From: Symbiodinium natans
Lineage: Eukaryota > Sar > Dinophyceae > Suessiales > Symbiodiniaceae
Direction: 5' to 3'
Assembly (NCBI GenBank): GCA_905221605.1
Contig: CAJNDS010002321.1
Span: forward strand, 172,001-236,000
Length of the DNA stretch: 64,000 nucleotides
Shown piece by piece: positions 52,836 to 64,000 of this stretch (positions are counted from its first letter, which is position 1; every line of letters begins with the position of its first letter). The position numbers were made by a program, and so were the translations under genes. The notes below the pieces were generated by a model that was not told the DNA's origin, did not search any database, and worked only from the letters and a program-made list of their open reading frames with translations.

Positions 52836-55800
52836 TGGAAGACCCCTCTTTATATGCGTTCTCGCTGGGAAGTTCTTCGTCTGAGAGAGCTCTAGAGGAA
52901 ACGTCGAATTCCCAGCTGCGGGAGCAGGTTTGATGGACGTCGCAAAAGGTGAAAACAGGGACAGCGCCACAAGGCACTCATGAACAGATCCCCTGCAAGC
53001 TTGATGCCTTCCCCAAGAGCTAGGCCTTTCGCCGAGAACACGCGAGACCTGCGTTATCTTGCATTTCATTTGCATATGGTGGAAAAGGGCAGTGGCCACA
53101 TGCGAGAATCGGCGAGGGCGTTCTTGATTTAGGCCTTTTTCTGTGCGTGTGCTCCGCATTGCTCCGCCGGAGCTGTAGAGGCGGAGGAACCCGGAGAGCC
53201 ATGCACTATCAGACACTATCACCAGCGTGACGTACAAACCGACCTTGAGTCGTGCCACTTGGAGAAGATATGCCTGACCTACGACGTGGCACTTGCGGCC
53301 GTAGTTCTTCCCACAGTATGCCGGCACCAGTCCGACTGGAAAATTGCTCTCACCAGTTCAGAGGACTGGTGCTCATGTCAATGTCCCTGCGATGCCTGTG
53401 GGCGACGCTCGGAAAGCGGCTGTGGCCGTAACCCTCGCTCAACCCTATTTGATGTGCGAGCCGTCGGCCATTCATGACCGTGCTCGCTGCTCTGTGGGTT
53501 CGGGCGTGCTGCACTGCTCGCGCTGTGCGCACGCCTCAGACCGTCTGTGACATTATCCCATTTACGGTCCGCAAGGTTGGATACATTAATTTTGGATGTC
53601 CCACGCCTTGTGCGGACAAAATCTATTTCGGCTGGGCACGGGAATTCGAGTTCCGTTCGAAGTTCCCACTTTGCGCAGTTCCCACTTTGCGCGTCGCCAA
53701 GGCTTTTTTCTCAGACGCTGGGGTGTGCAACGTGCCCCAATGCCTTGCAGTTAGATGTGAAAGTCTATGTGCACTGCTTACTTGTAGCGCGTAGGCTCCC
53801 AGCAGATGCGTCGCTTGATGCTCTCGTCGCTTTTAATTTTGTGCTTTTCTTTTTGCACTCAGTAGGCTTTGGCTGACTTGGGCTCACGCCTTTATGCTTG
53901 AGTGCTTGTCTCACCGCCTTCAGGCTTGGGACCTGCTGGTTGGTGCGCATATGTGGCTCTCCTCTTTAGCAGAGTGTGTAGTGTCTGCCACAAGCATTGG
54001 GTATCGCTGAGGTTTTGTCTGGTCTTTTCTTCATCTATGCAGAGGACGCAAAAGCACCAAGCGTGTAGCACATCAGCAATCCAATCTTCAGAGTCTTCAA
54101 ACAGGGACTGAGCTCGAAATTGCTCTGGTGCTGGCAGGGATACCGTGGCTTCCAGCAGAAGTTTTCACCACTTGTGGTTCGGCGAGCCTTGCTTCTTGAT
54201 GGGCAGCAGCCTGTCATTCGACAGGCGTTCTGACAAGATTAGGTCGTCAAGAGGTCCAACACTAGCTGTGTAGTGATCAGCGACCATGTGCAATCATGTT
54301 AACCCAATTTCTTTAGAGGCATCTTTGTTTGCGAAAAGATGCGCAGAGTGATGACGGGAGCCGAAGCCTGACTGGGTGCTTTGAAGGTGCTCGCGCCCGC
54401 ATACGCCATGGCATTCTTCCATGCTCACAAGAAGCGCAAGGCGGACCTTGATGCTGAGTGAAGCCTGTGCTGTGATGTGATGTTGCAGGTAGTGTCGTGG
54501 GGCCTGATAGTTGGGATCATGGTGATCGTGGCGATCGCAGGGAACCCGAGAGGGAACCCGAGAAGGGCACTAGACCAGTAGACGAGATGTGTCCGCTGGA
54601 CTACCTCGAAGGTCAAAAAGCTGCCTTACCCTTATCGAGCAATTTTGGATGCCGGAGTCTGTGCTGGGTTGTCCTGGGGCATGGGCGCTTCGCTCAGTTC
54701 ACGTCAAGTTTCAAATAGTTTCAAACAGAACGCTTTCACTTGCACTGCAAGCCACTTTGCAGACGGAGGTGCCACAGTTTTCATCTACGCCAAGTCATTG
54801 ACGACTGGAAAGGCACCGGAGATCGATCCGTCGGGCTCTGAGGCAGAGCAACGAGATGTCTTGATCGTTTGGGGTCCATGTGCTTCTGAGGTGTTTGCCT
54901 CAAGAGCCATAGTTTCCTGAAGCTGTTCTCACCCGTTTCATCGTTTTCGTCGCGAAGCAGAACCGGCTTCAAGCCACGGCAGCTGAAGCACCAAGGAGCT
55001 GCAGTGTTCCACTGAGCTGTCAAACGCACAGAAGTCAGTTCCACCAAGTTCCAGGCCCTCCCAGATGTTTAAAGATCTGCCCAAAGGCTCATCCGGCTGT
55101 GACCTGTGGATGGTCCATGATGCCCAGAGGAGTGGGAACTCACAGCCAAGACAACATTTCCATGACGGCTTGAAGAGACCCAAAGCCTCGCGCGTGCCAG
55201 TGTCTGTGAGAGCAAAATGTGCCGCGAGTGAAATCACGCAGGCGGTAGCATGCGGATGCATGTGGCATCATGTGGCATTGCGAAGCGTATACCATAGGAT
55301 CAAGGTGCATTTCAAAAACTATGATACAGAATGCATCAAAGCCTGCTTGTGGTAGGCTCTATTTGATTTCTCGGTACGGTTACTTGCTAAACAGTGTGTT
55401 TCTTTGGCATTCCAATGGCAGCCATGGAAGGATTGGACTTGTTGCCGCTGCCTGAGACATGAGAGTTTGGGTCAGACTACTTTCCGTTGCCGGGTCAATC
55501 CCAGGACCTTCTGGCAGCAGAATCACGCCACCTTGATGCTCTTGTTGGGTTTCCTGCTGTTCATATGCTTGATGGTGGCTTGCCCGGCGGTGAGTTACGC
55601 TGGTTTGCACCCTTGAAATTTGCAACGTGCATTGCGCTCGCCAGGATTCTTTGCGAAGCAAGCCCGGCAAGCCCGTAGGTCCGTACAGGTCGCAGATGCA
55701 GACTCATTGCCACCTATTTCGAGTGTTGACATTGTGCTGCCTGCTACCTGTAGGGATCGCGACTTCTTGCATCACCAAGATCTGGTTGATCCAGAGGCTT

Positions 55801-57159
55801 GACAGAAGCGAAAGACGTAGGAAGACAATCGCAGTGGCTGTGTGTCATGCCGGGAGCGTGTAACTGCACCCTTCAGGGGCGGTCCCCCCCATACGCCAGC
55901 ATCAACCAGGGAGTTCCAAACAAGCGCACGCGATCAGATGTCGACGGAAGGATGTTGCAGTTTGCGTATTCCAAAAAAGGTGCAGCAATGGCCTGGAAAT
56001 GAGCACATGCAGATGCAGAATCATGCAGTATATCAATCAAAAACTAGCACTCGAGGCCAGATTCTTTTGATTTGAGGATGGAAGCAGTCAATGCTTGGTG
56101 TGCTGTGGCTCGCTGCGCAGACAGGACAAGTCAAAGTAGTGAAAGAGGCCAATCAAGGCAAGGAAGGCTTCTGACAATAACCTGGCCCACCAACCTGTTC
56201 GAGGTAGACAAAAGTTTCACATTTCGGCATGCAACATCGTGCAATGAACGCGAAATTGGGTTCAGTCACTTCAGTCCGATGGCAAAACGTCGCATGCATG
56301 AGGCTGCGTGGGCTGAAGAGGGCACACAGGATGTCGCAAGGGAGGATGTTTTGGAAACCTTTCTGGGCAGCTGATATTATGCTATGTTCGTTGTTTTGGA
56401 AATTTCATCTTCATTGATACCAACTGGTTGTGCGCAGATTCACAGCATTGGATCAGTCAGTACCTGTAGCATCGTAGCGACTCCGGTTGAACTGCTGGAG
56501 GGAAACAGCGGCTGAAACACCAGAGGTCAGTCAGGCTACGCATTGTGACCCATGCCTTTGTGTGGGATTTTCACTGCTCTTTTGTCATGGCGAGCTCATG
56601 TTGCTCAAACTCTCTCTCTCTCTCTCTCCGTCGCTTGTGCTGTCTGGCTCTTTGTCACGGGTCTCTGTGAGGTCCGAAGTCACCACCTCGACTTCAACAG
56701 CTTCCTGCACCGTCGCTTTGCAGGCCAGCGCTTCGTGGAGGCCGGCAATCAAAGGCACCAAAGGCATGGCACAACCCCGAAATCCACAATCGCACGCCTC
56801 ACCTTCCGTTTGTTCAACTCACCGAACGCGCCCCTCTCTGTTCCTCTTTGTTCCTCTCGCCCTCCTTGAGGTCCGTGGCGAGCCTGGCTGCTTTGTTGCC
56901 TTCTCCTATGCCACTTGCAAAGAGGCAGCAGGCATGCTCACATGCTCACTTTGCACTTTGAGTGTGTCTCGTAGCAGGTGATGAATGACCACTTGTGCTT
57001 CAGTTCGAACCCTTTCCCAGATGACCGGCTAGTGGCACTCAACACGATGGCTAAGGCATCCCTCTCGTAGGTTCTCATGTCCTGCTGCGTGCATGCTGCG
57101 TGCATGGCTCTCTACTAAAGAGCTTCAGAGAGCGACTTTCATGGTCTCTCTCTCTTCAG
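52836..57159. other. No gene recognised with confidence
   Basis: A (CT)n run at 56609-56630 and isolated protein-like pieces such as SLTTGKAPEIDPSGSEAEQR (54793-54850, +) suggest exons of unidentified plus-strand genes, but no in-phase pair was found. Confidence 0.35.
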
Positions 57160-57373
57160 GCTGACCATTCGCGCGTTCTGCGTTACGTCCACAAACACTA
57201 CACACAGGCTTTGGCTTTTCTCATGACATCTCATGAGTGAGCTTTTCTGTGAAAGTGTCGACGGGCCCCTGAAGGATGAGGTTCAAAGCATCGAAGATCA
57301 GATTCGGAAGGCCCGGGAAGAGCCTCATGAGCTTCGGAGCGTCTTGGGCAAGGTGCTGAAGGTGTTCAATTAA
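57160..57373 (+). CDS. Exon-like small frames after a consensus-like acceptor
   Basis: The acceptor CTCTCTCTCTTCAG at 57146-57159 is followed by ADHSRVLRYVHKHYTQALAF, ending TGA at 57238. Overlapping it, ATG at 57233 opens 46 codons (MSELFCESVDGPLKDEVQSI and on to LGKVLKVFN) with strong coding character, ending TAA at 57371-57373. The two are in different frames, so an unrecognised intron or indel is implied. No family recognised. Confidence 0.35.
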
Positions 57374-58431
57374 GGTGTTCAGTTGAAGTGTGCAGAGAGG
57401 TCGTCGCCATGCATACAGAGGAGCTATCGGCTGGCCAGGCGCTTGCAAAGCAGCTTGCCATCTCAGTTTGTTAGCAAGGAACACTGCTCGCCTAGGTGAC
57501 TTGTTAGGCTCAGTCTCGGTGTGGTGGCAAGCTTGCACAGGTGGATGTCGTACGATGGGCCAAGCGCATTCACATGGCCTCTTGACTTCTTTCTTGAAAG
57601 CTTCGTATGCTCTCATGCAGTAAGTACGACCAGGATCTGTTTTTGAAAGCCGTGTGGCTTGCTTCGAAGCATATGAAACGTTTTGAAACCCGTCATGCGA
57701 GCATTGTGTTTGCAAATGGGGGGCCTGCCACCAGCGGAGCGTGTGTGCCGCAGTCAGATCATTTGGGGCCTTCTTCAAGAGAGTACCTCGGGGCTGTTGG
57801 TTTTTGAAGTTGGTATGGGTTTATGCGCCAAAGATTGATTCAGGAAACGAGGTTAATCAGCAGCCTCCTCGAAGCTGTTGGGGTTAACCGGGAGTGCCTT
57901 TGATGTTGCCTTCGCCTTGCCTTTCGGTGCAAGCGTTCTGGCAGCATGTGCAGGGCCAGTCGGGACAGAAGCCGCGGACGTAACAGAAGAAGGCCTGAAG
58001 GTACAAAGTTTGGGAGGCTGAAGGTGGAGCGCTTCAAGTTTCAAAGCAATTTAAGGACAACTCGATCGAGGATTTGTGACAGTAACGTGGGCTAAAGCTC
58101 AATATAGCTCAGTGAAGTCTAGGCCAGGGGCTGGAGTGGATGTGGGCTCAAAAAGTCTGGAATCACTCCGGAAACCCAAAGACTGAGGGGCCGTGAGGGC
58201 CGGGGCGCTGGACCCACCAGCCAGGGCTGCACGGGAACATGGCTCCACAGCAACGTTGGCGGTGAAGTTCGTCGGAACACTAGATTCTTCACGCTCGTTG
58301 AAGCTCTGGGAGGTCGTGACCCAGAATCAGTTCTCGGAAATCATGTCGGGGCAATCTTCGTCCGGTACGCCATCTACGTTTTGGATAGCAGTCGAAACGG
58401 TGCTTGCAGTTTCGTATGCATACACAACTGT
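57374..58431. other. No gene recognised
   Basis: Short frames in both directions. The longer minus-strand frame at 57221-57778 overlaps the more coding-like plus-strand exon and was not accepted. Confidence 0.35.
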
Positions 58432-58516
58432 CACGCACGCACACACGCACGCACGCGCGCATGCACGCACGCACGCACGCACGCACACGCACACATACAC
58501 ACATACACACGCACAC
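58432..58516. repeat. (CACG)n/(CA)n microsatellite
   Basis: Tetranucleotide CACG and ACGC repeats pass into CACATACACA repeats. It accounts for the H/T-rich and V/C-rich ORFs across it. Confidence 0.95.
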
Positions 58517-61169
58517 TTTCAACACTCAAAATACCACAAACCCTTGTAAATGAAGCCTAAACGACTCCAAGTGAATTCAAACCCTAAACGCAATTACCCC
58601 CGTCAAAGATTTAATTAGCCATGTTTTTCAGCCAAGCTGCTTGGGTAGTGCAGATTCTCTTGATTTTTTTGGGCTTAGAATTCAGGGGATCGATGGCACG
58701 CAGGTTTGGTTTCAATGACATGTAATTAGAGTATGGGGCTGGTTATATCAACGTTTGATCATCTCACTGATTGTGAGTTCCTGTTTCTGCCGGTCACAGC
58801 CGATTGCCGTCGCTGCAGCACGATTGCCACTTCGCACGCTTCGTGGTGGCGCAAAAGGTTCAACGCAAAATGGTTGCAGTTCTTTCGTGCAACATGGTTG
58901 CAGTTCGTCCATTAGGATGGAAGTGAGATCGGTGAAGAGGCAAGGATTTTCGTTCCCTGCGCTACACTTCATGAGATGGAACTCCGCGGTGCGTGAAATC
59001 TGAAGGGGTGGAAGGGCCCTTGGTCTGGCCGAGGGTCGTGCCCGTTTGCCTTGACAACTTCATGGCCTGCCATGTCGTCGGAGCCTCTCGGAAAGGATAA
59101 GCGTGAACTGGCCGAGAAAAGCTGAGCAGCCCCCAAAAGGGGGGGAGTAAACTAGAGAAAATGCTGGAAGGCTTGGAGGGGGCGGCCCGAATTGCAACGT
59201 GCATTGAGTGTCACTGCGGTACTCAATGGCAGCCAGGGAGTAATTTGCATCTGTGGTCCCTGCTCCCTGTGAGCTTGACTGCATGCCGGTTCTGGCGATC
59301 TGCCTATTCAACAGCGTTGGTGGTGCCTTCTGGGCGTATCATCTACAGTTGAACAGCATTCCGCCAGTCACCGGCAAGCAGGAAATAGCCTCTTGTGAGC
59401 TCACCTAGTTCCTGGGGTCGGCCTTTGGCGAGAGCGCTGAATTCCTGACCAAACAAAATGCAGAGCGAACACTAACCAACGTCCGAGAGGGAGAGTTGGT
59501 GTGTGGCCTCTGATGTCTTTGATAAAAGTTGTCCAACGCAGTAGGTTTGCATCTGTGCTCCGCATGTTCCTTTCGCTGAGTCGAGCACGCTCATCCGCTT
59601 GGGCTTGGACTTGGCAAGCTATGGATCCAATGCCTTGGACGAGGCCTTCTTGCTTCAGGGCTCTGGTGATGTATGTGGCATTGTCGTAGTAGAAGAATGT
59701 AATTGACACCGAATCTGCTCAGTCTATTCCCAGGTGATCGAACTCAACGATGCCATGGTTGCCTTAGTGGCACCACTTGGAGGAGTAGGCGCCCGGCAAT
59801 CAGCCAAAGGGTTCCGAACTTTTTGAATTTGCTGTTTCCCGCTGATCGTTGTGGCAGACTTGATCACATTGGCAGGGCCAAAGTATGCCTCGCTGCCATG
59901 GCATTGGTGGGTGTGGGTGCTCATAGGCCCCAAGATGTATGTGTGCGTGTGTTGAGGTCATGCGAAGCGAGTTCGTGTTTCAGTTGACGCAGGTTTGGTG
60001 CGAAGCTTCCTTCCCGTCCTGTCCATGGCGTTGAACTTGGGAATTGTTGACCTTGTTTTTTTCCGGCCATGGGCATGCAGGAGAGGTTCAGAACTTTAGG
60101 GAGCAACTCCTTGATTGATGCAGCTTTTGCTGTTTCGCTCATGCGTAGCCCAATGGCCCATTCCAGCTTTTTTCAATGCATCGTTGCGAGCAGCTTTCGA
60201 ATTGAAGACTCCGGGGGTCCGCTTGAATTTTCCAAGGATGGTGTTCCCGACGCCCCCAAAACGAGTCCGTTGCATCCCAACGTTCGCCCAAGCACGCAGA
60301 AGGACGCCCAACAACCCTTTAGGTGCCAGAGCCTCAGAGGGGTTTAAGATCCTTGCGGCCTGGACCTGTTTTCCGAACTTTCGCACGGCAAGGGCAAGGG
60401 CCAGCCGAGAAGGAGAAAAGGCAGCAGCTGTTTACGCATGCCAAAAGCATGCGAAAATCCCAAACCCTGACTGGGCATCCCGAATCCTGACCATTATGCG
60501 CCGGAGGGTACTAACGAGGGATCTTGGGGGCATACAGGCAAGACCAGGCAAGCGATCGTCTCATGTTTCCAGCCAAGCTTCTCAAAGATCTAGTGCAGGA
60601 GTTTTGGTGATGAACGGCAAAGTGGCTCAGGGAAAGTTTTGGGGTAAAAGGTTTTTTCGCCACTCCATCCGAGTCGCAGCTTCTTCGGGTTTGGAGTGGT
60701 CTGGTATGCACTGGCGCAAGTGTAGGCTGGCGAGTGGAGGTTGGAATGTCGTCAATACGCCACGGCTGTCGAACCTGGTGGGTGGGAGATAGTGGGAGCT
60801 CCTGTCGAAAAATATTTCCACTTTCCTTACTCATTCTTTTCCGTCGCAGATTTCTTTCAGCGCAGTTGGGCCAAGGCAACGTCTTCCTCACTTCCTTCCA
60901 ACGCATGTCACGTCGAGCCGAATTTAAAACGCCACCTTTGTATGAGTTTGGCAACAGCCTTGTGCAACATTTGAGGCTCTACGGCTTGGAGTGAGATGTA
61001 CATGGCACATCATCAGGCTTCCCTCGGTATCTGAGTGCCAATTCAAGCGTTGGACAGTTGCATGTGAGTGTAGGCCCGATATCACTGTTTTGGCTCCTCC
61101 CAAGAGACCGCGCATGGGCTAGTCTCTCAGATTCTCTCAGGATATGGGCAAGGGGATTGTGTTTGGCCC
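58517..61169. other. No gene recognised
   Basis: Only short frames. No exon pair that splices in phase was found. Confidence 0.35.
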
Positions 61170-61230
61170 GCACACTCTCCCTCTCTCTCTCTCCCTCTCT
61201 CTCTCTCTCTCTTTCTCGCTCGCGTTGCAG
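61170..61230 (+). other. (CT)n polypyrimidine tract and 3' splice acceptor
   Basis: A long CTCTCTCT run ends in CGCGTTGCAG immediately before a coding-like exon, which is a textbook acceptor. Confidence 0.6.
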
Positions 61231-61451
61231 GCCTGTGGTGGCATCCGGAGCTCCTTCCTTTGGTTCCAAGGTCTGTGTCCAAGGTACTCCAGAGCTAGAG
61301 CTGATGGTCGAAAAATCAGGCCACAAACTCAAGCTTGAGGTACTTCGTTCTGCTTCACAGTCTATTGGCAGAGGCGGTTTGGTCTTGAGAAGTGGGAATG
61401 CTGCGGAATTTGCAATCATCTGGCAGGATGCCTCTGATGGTCTGCTCAAAG
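61231..61451 (+). CDS. Exon of an unidentified gene (exon A)
   Basis: Between the acceptor GTTGCAG and donor AAAG|GTTTAC it reads PSFGSKVCVQGTPELELMVE and continues KSGHKLKLEVLRSASQSIGR and on to WQDASDGLLK. Composition is clearly protein-like with alternating beta-type residues. The exon leaves one nucleotide over, which joins the two left at the start of exon B. No family recognised. Confidence 0.5.
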
Positions 61452-61686
61452 GTTTACGTAGTGCGAGTTGCTCAGATTCCTGGCTCCTTCTTTTGCACCA
61501 CAGCATAGCGCGGGCCCGGCGCCGGCCTGTCTCTGTCCGTAAGGGCGTTCAGACTGGGGATCTGGCCTTGGCGGAGTGCCTTACACTCATGGTCCGCTTG
61601 ACTGGTCCACAGATGTCCACAGACTGTGAGTCACGTCTCTGTGTCATCTTTTCTGTCATCTCTCTTCACAGACTGACCAGGTACAG

Positions 61687-61850
61687 CTGATGGTCAACAT
61701 GACATCTGCGAACGCCTTATGCTCGCCAGGATCTTGGACCTGGTGCACTCTGGGGTGCAAACGGAAGATGTGGAATGCAATCTGCAGACAATGATATTGA
61801 TGGAACATGATGGAACATTCTCTCCGCAGCGCCATCTTGCTCTGTGGTGA
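61687..61850 (+). CDS. Exon of the same unidentified gene (exon B)
   Basis: After AGGTACAG the sequence, in phase with exon A, reads ADGQHDICERLMLARILDLV and continues HSGVQTEDVECNLQTMILME. It reaches TGA at 61848-61850 unless a donor at TCT|GTGGTG or CTGTG|GTGATG is used. The intron 61452-61686 has GT and AG ends. Confidence 0.5.
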
Positions 61851-62607
61851 TGTAATGATGTATGAGACGTGTGCGCTAAGCCTCCTCCTGCTGCAAAAGC
61901 ATCCTCGTGCTGCAAGTGTGCGAGTAGCCCAAGGCTTGTGTTTCGTCTTGCCACAGAGAAGGATGCCTTCAAGCAGGTTCCGAACTCGGCAGTTCGGATT
62001 CCGTGAAGTCATGCAGAAGGCACACGTCCGACAGGTGACAGACGACATCTCCGGAACTGCAGATCGCTTCATTCAAGAGGCCTAGACCTGGATTCTGATG
62101 GTGAGCGGCCCTGCGGCGTCGTGGTTTTGGCTTTAGCTCTTTTAGTTGTTTTTGCTTGGAACCTGCAATGAAATGAATGAAATGATGTGGCAGGCGTCAT
62201 ATTGCAAGATTGTTTGTTTGAGGTTTAATTACACAAGGTTTTTTTGAAAATGGCTGGGAATTTCGTCCTAAACTGGTGCAAGCCAAAGCCTAGACCCACA
62301 TGATTTCGAGTGGTTCCTCATGTGCAGGTTCTCCGGTTGGATGCTCCTCTTCAGCGCAATCCCCGCCGATGTGTGAAAGTAGGTTCAGCGCTTGACATTC
62401 TTCTGAGCTGAACTGTCACGTGCTTGCGGCATGACCAGTCGCGACATTTTTGGGTGTGAGACGAGCGGGTGCAGGTGCGAAGTGGAGTGGGCCACGTATG
62501 CCCTTCGAGGGCGATCAGGCTCATGACCCCCAATCCTGATTGGTCTGCGCTCCCTCCCTCCCTCCCTCCTGTCTCGCTCCCTCTCCCTGTTTTTGTTGCA
62601 TGGGCAG

Positions 62608-62766
62608 GTTCTTCTTTTCTTGGGGGCTGCCAACATGGACCCTGCGGTATACAAGGAGCCACATGACTTCAGGCATACGGTGTTGGATGAGACGTGGTAC
62701 ACGGTTTTTACAGCATCCTTTGCTGTGGCTACAGGCTGGACCGACATGAAGAACCACCTCCGCTGA
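62608..62766 (+). CDS. Probable terminal exon of a plus-strand gene
   Basis: A (CCCT)n pyrimidine stretch and GCATGGGCAG precede VLLFLGAANMDPAVYKEPHD, which continues to WTDMKNHLR and TGA at 62764-62766. Composition is natural and the acceptor is good. It may be the end of the gene of exons A and B. Function unknown. Confidence 0.45.
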   Translation, partial: VLLFLGAANMDPAVYKEPHDFRHTVLDETWYTVFTASFAVATGWTDMKNHLR

Positions 62767-62864
62767 CATTTGGCAGTGGGTCGCACTGGCAAGATTGTCA
62801 GGAGCAGCGTACACGTGTTTGATTACGACGTAACAAAGCGACTTCAGTTCTTGTTTCCTGCACG

Positions 62865-63176
62865 ATGGCCACAACATTTCTGCGATATTCTTCGTATGCC
62901 TGCAGCCACCGCGATGTCGTCACTTTGCGGCAATTCGGTGGGCAAGTTCAGCAGAAGATTGGGCAGCTCTGGCAGAGGGGCGACAGGCGGTTTCGAGGCT
63001 TCGTGGTCGACGATAACTTAAATCGCACATGCGGGTGTTGGGGACGTCGGGTTCCTTCTCCGTGCGGAGTCGACGTGGCGACGATGTTCGTATGTTGGAT
63101 CGGCGCAAGGTGGGACACTTCCACTCTCCGGTCCAAGCTGCCCCATGATTCTACGTCCTTCGCGTTCGTCCAGTGA
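62865..63176 (+). CDS. Hypothetical exon-like frame
   Basis: RDVVTLRQFGGQVQQKIGQL continues WQRGDRRFRGFVVDDNLNRT. The frame is open to TGA at 63174-63176. It looks moderately coding; no family recognised. Confidence 0.3.
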   Translation: MATTFLRYSSYACSHRDVVTLRQFGGQVQQKIGQLWQRGDRRFRGFVVDDNLNRTCGCWGRRVPSPCGVDVATMFVCWIGARWDTSTLRSKLPHDSTSFAFVQ

Positions 63177-63596
63177 AAAACGTTTATTCACATGCCTTCA
63201 CTGGCAACGCGCCAACCGGCATGGTTCTCGCTCCCTGCCTGCCTCGGTTCCCAGGCTCAGGGTTGCTCGGTCGTTTGGCTCAGAGGAGTCTTACCTGTTC
63301 TTTTGCGTTGAATGATATTTGCTTCAGTACATCTTCAATAAGTACAGGCAGGATCTAAGCAGGAGACCGCGAGTTGTATCTGACGGTGTTTGGCACGCGA
63401 GCCATGCTAGGGTGAGCCTTGGCTTCGGTGCTTTGAGGCATCCTCTTGTGTATGAGGGACACGCGCATGGTCACGCATGCAGTTTTTACTACTTGGAATG
63501 ATGTGTTCGCCCCAAAGAACAGGTAGTTTGAGATGCCTAGCTGCCTCCAGACTTTGTTGTCAATGGAACTCAACGGATCTCTAGGGATCTTAACGG

Positions 63597-63656
63597 CGAG
63601 GCCTGAGAGGCCTGAGAGGCTTGAGAGGCCGGAGAGGCTTCTGAGAGGCTTCTGTA
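63597..63656. repeat. Minisatellite of CCTGAGAGG-type units
   Basis: Six to seven 9-12-bp units (CTGAGAGGC, TTGAGAGGC, CGGAGAGGC, TTCTGAGAGGC). Confidence 0.85.
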
Positions 63657-64000
63657 TAGGTTGTGTAGTTGGTGTGGTCTGGCGCCATGTGGTTACTCCA
63701 TTAGTCGTGACTTGACCTGTGCTGCATGCCTGAAACAGTGTAGGGCATGTCTTATAATTTGTTTGTATCGAAGGACAGACGTGGGGCACCTCCGCAGGAG
63801 TGTTACTTGCAGTCCTGGACTCCATAACTTTGTGGGTGATTTTGCCCTCTGAGAGAGTGGCATTCACCGCCTTTCTTGGACTGAACAGAAGAAGTGCCAA
63901 ACGCACGCTGCCAGATCTATGCCGAAAGAGGCAGCTACATGTGCGAGCTTGTCGTGCGAGTGTCTGCAATGACGCGTAGTGTTACGCATAAAAATCAAGT
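63657..64000. other. No gene recognised at the window end
   Basis: Short frames only. Confidence 0.4.

Noticed and set aside
52495-52884. Plus-strand ORF rich in G, V and W
   Set aside because: It translates the G/T-only repeat block; no coding signal beyond the repeat.
57221-57778. 185-codon minus-strand ORF
   Set aside because: The plus strand over the same DNA has a better acceptor and a more natural small exon. Minus-strand translation is H/W/Q-rich without a domain.
58289-58525. ORFs of V/C/R/A or H/T/A repeats
   Set aside because: Translation of the CACG/CA microsatellite.
1-64000. CRISPR array, bacterial operon or rRNA cluster
   Set aside because: No regularly spaced identical repeats, no ribosome-binding-site/operon layout and no rRNA signatures. 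Introns, spliced-leader sequence and telomeric motifs show a nuclear eukaryotic region.

Overview
The window reads as nuclear DNA of a dinoflagellate, probably Symbiodiniaceae-like. The support is a 21/22-nt match to the dinoflagellate spliced leader (28031-28052, minus strand), plant-type TTTAGGG telomeric motifs (2213-2343, 34243-34273), DIRS-type tyrosine-recombinase retroelements whose polyproteins carry a 2OG-oxygenase-like and a C5-methyltransferase-like domain, a giant LINE-type polyprotein, and split PPR-type exons with short GT-AG introns. The family-level placement is inference. I see no bacterial operons, rRNA, tRNA or CRISPR.

Layout. 1-5.5 kb: purine/pyrimidine low-complexity DNA, an outward-facing telomeric repeat abutting an exon for a Merlin/IS1595-type transposase (+), an AT-rich coding-looking insert, and a 210-bp duplication. 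5.5-19.9 kb (minus): a LINE-type retroelement about 14.4 kb long with two abutting open frames of 2091 and 2691 codons. It encodes, in order, a zinc-finger protein, a Tpt1/KptA tRNA 2'-phosphotransferase-like domain, a tandemly duplicated unknown module, an EEP endonuclease, a reverse transcriptase, a C2H2/C2HC zinc-finger array, a helical domain in a shifted frame, a PIP-box-like motif and a USP-type deubiquitinase domain. About twenty copies of a tiny covarying hairpin (core GYGGANNCCRC) are scattered through it.

19.9-28.05 kb (minus): a DIRS-like element with a gag-like ORF, then in the same frame after one UGA a 2OG-oxygenase plus C5-methyltransferase ORF, then after a -1 frame change RT-RNase H. 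A tyrosine recombinase ORF with one in-frame UAG lies upstream of gag, and the spliced-leader relic lies upstream of that. 28.0-32.3 kb: a 246-bp duplication and a second, decayed DIRS-like element (RNase H, degenerate methyltransferase, broken recombinase, and a two-TM ORF overlapping the recombinase). 32.6-34.7 kb: seven copies of an imperfect-palindrome repeat.

34.7-64 kb: mostly non-coding or intronic DNA. Exon-like pieces of a PPR-type gene occur on the plus strand (37.4-46 kb), and a multi-exon gene of unknown function at 61.2-62.8 kb. There is also a MITE-like element (40.5 kb), minisatellites (49.7-50.2, 52.3-52.8 and 63.6 kb) and microsatellites.

Most recognisable coding sequence is therefore mobile-element derived. 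The strongest candidates for something undescribed are the covarying hairpin family embedded in the LINE and the LINE's combination of a Tpt1 fold with a PIP-box plus deubiquitinase tail.
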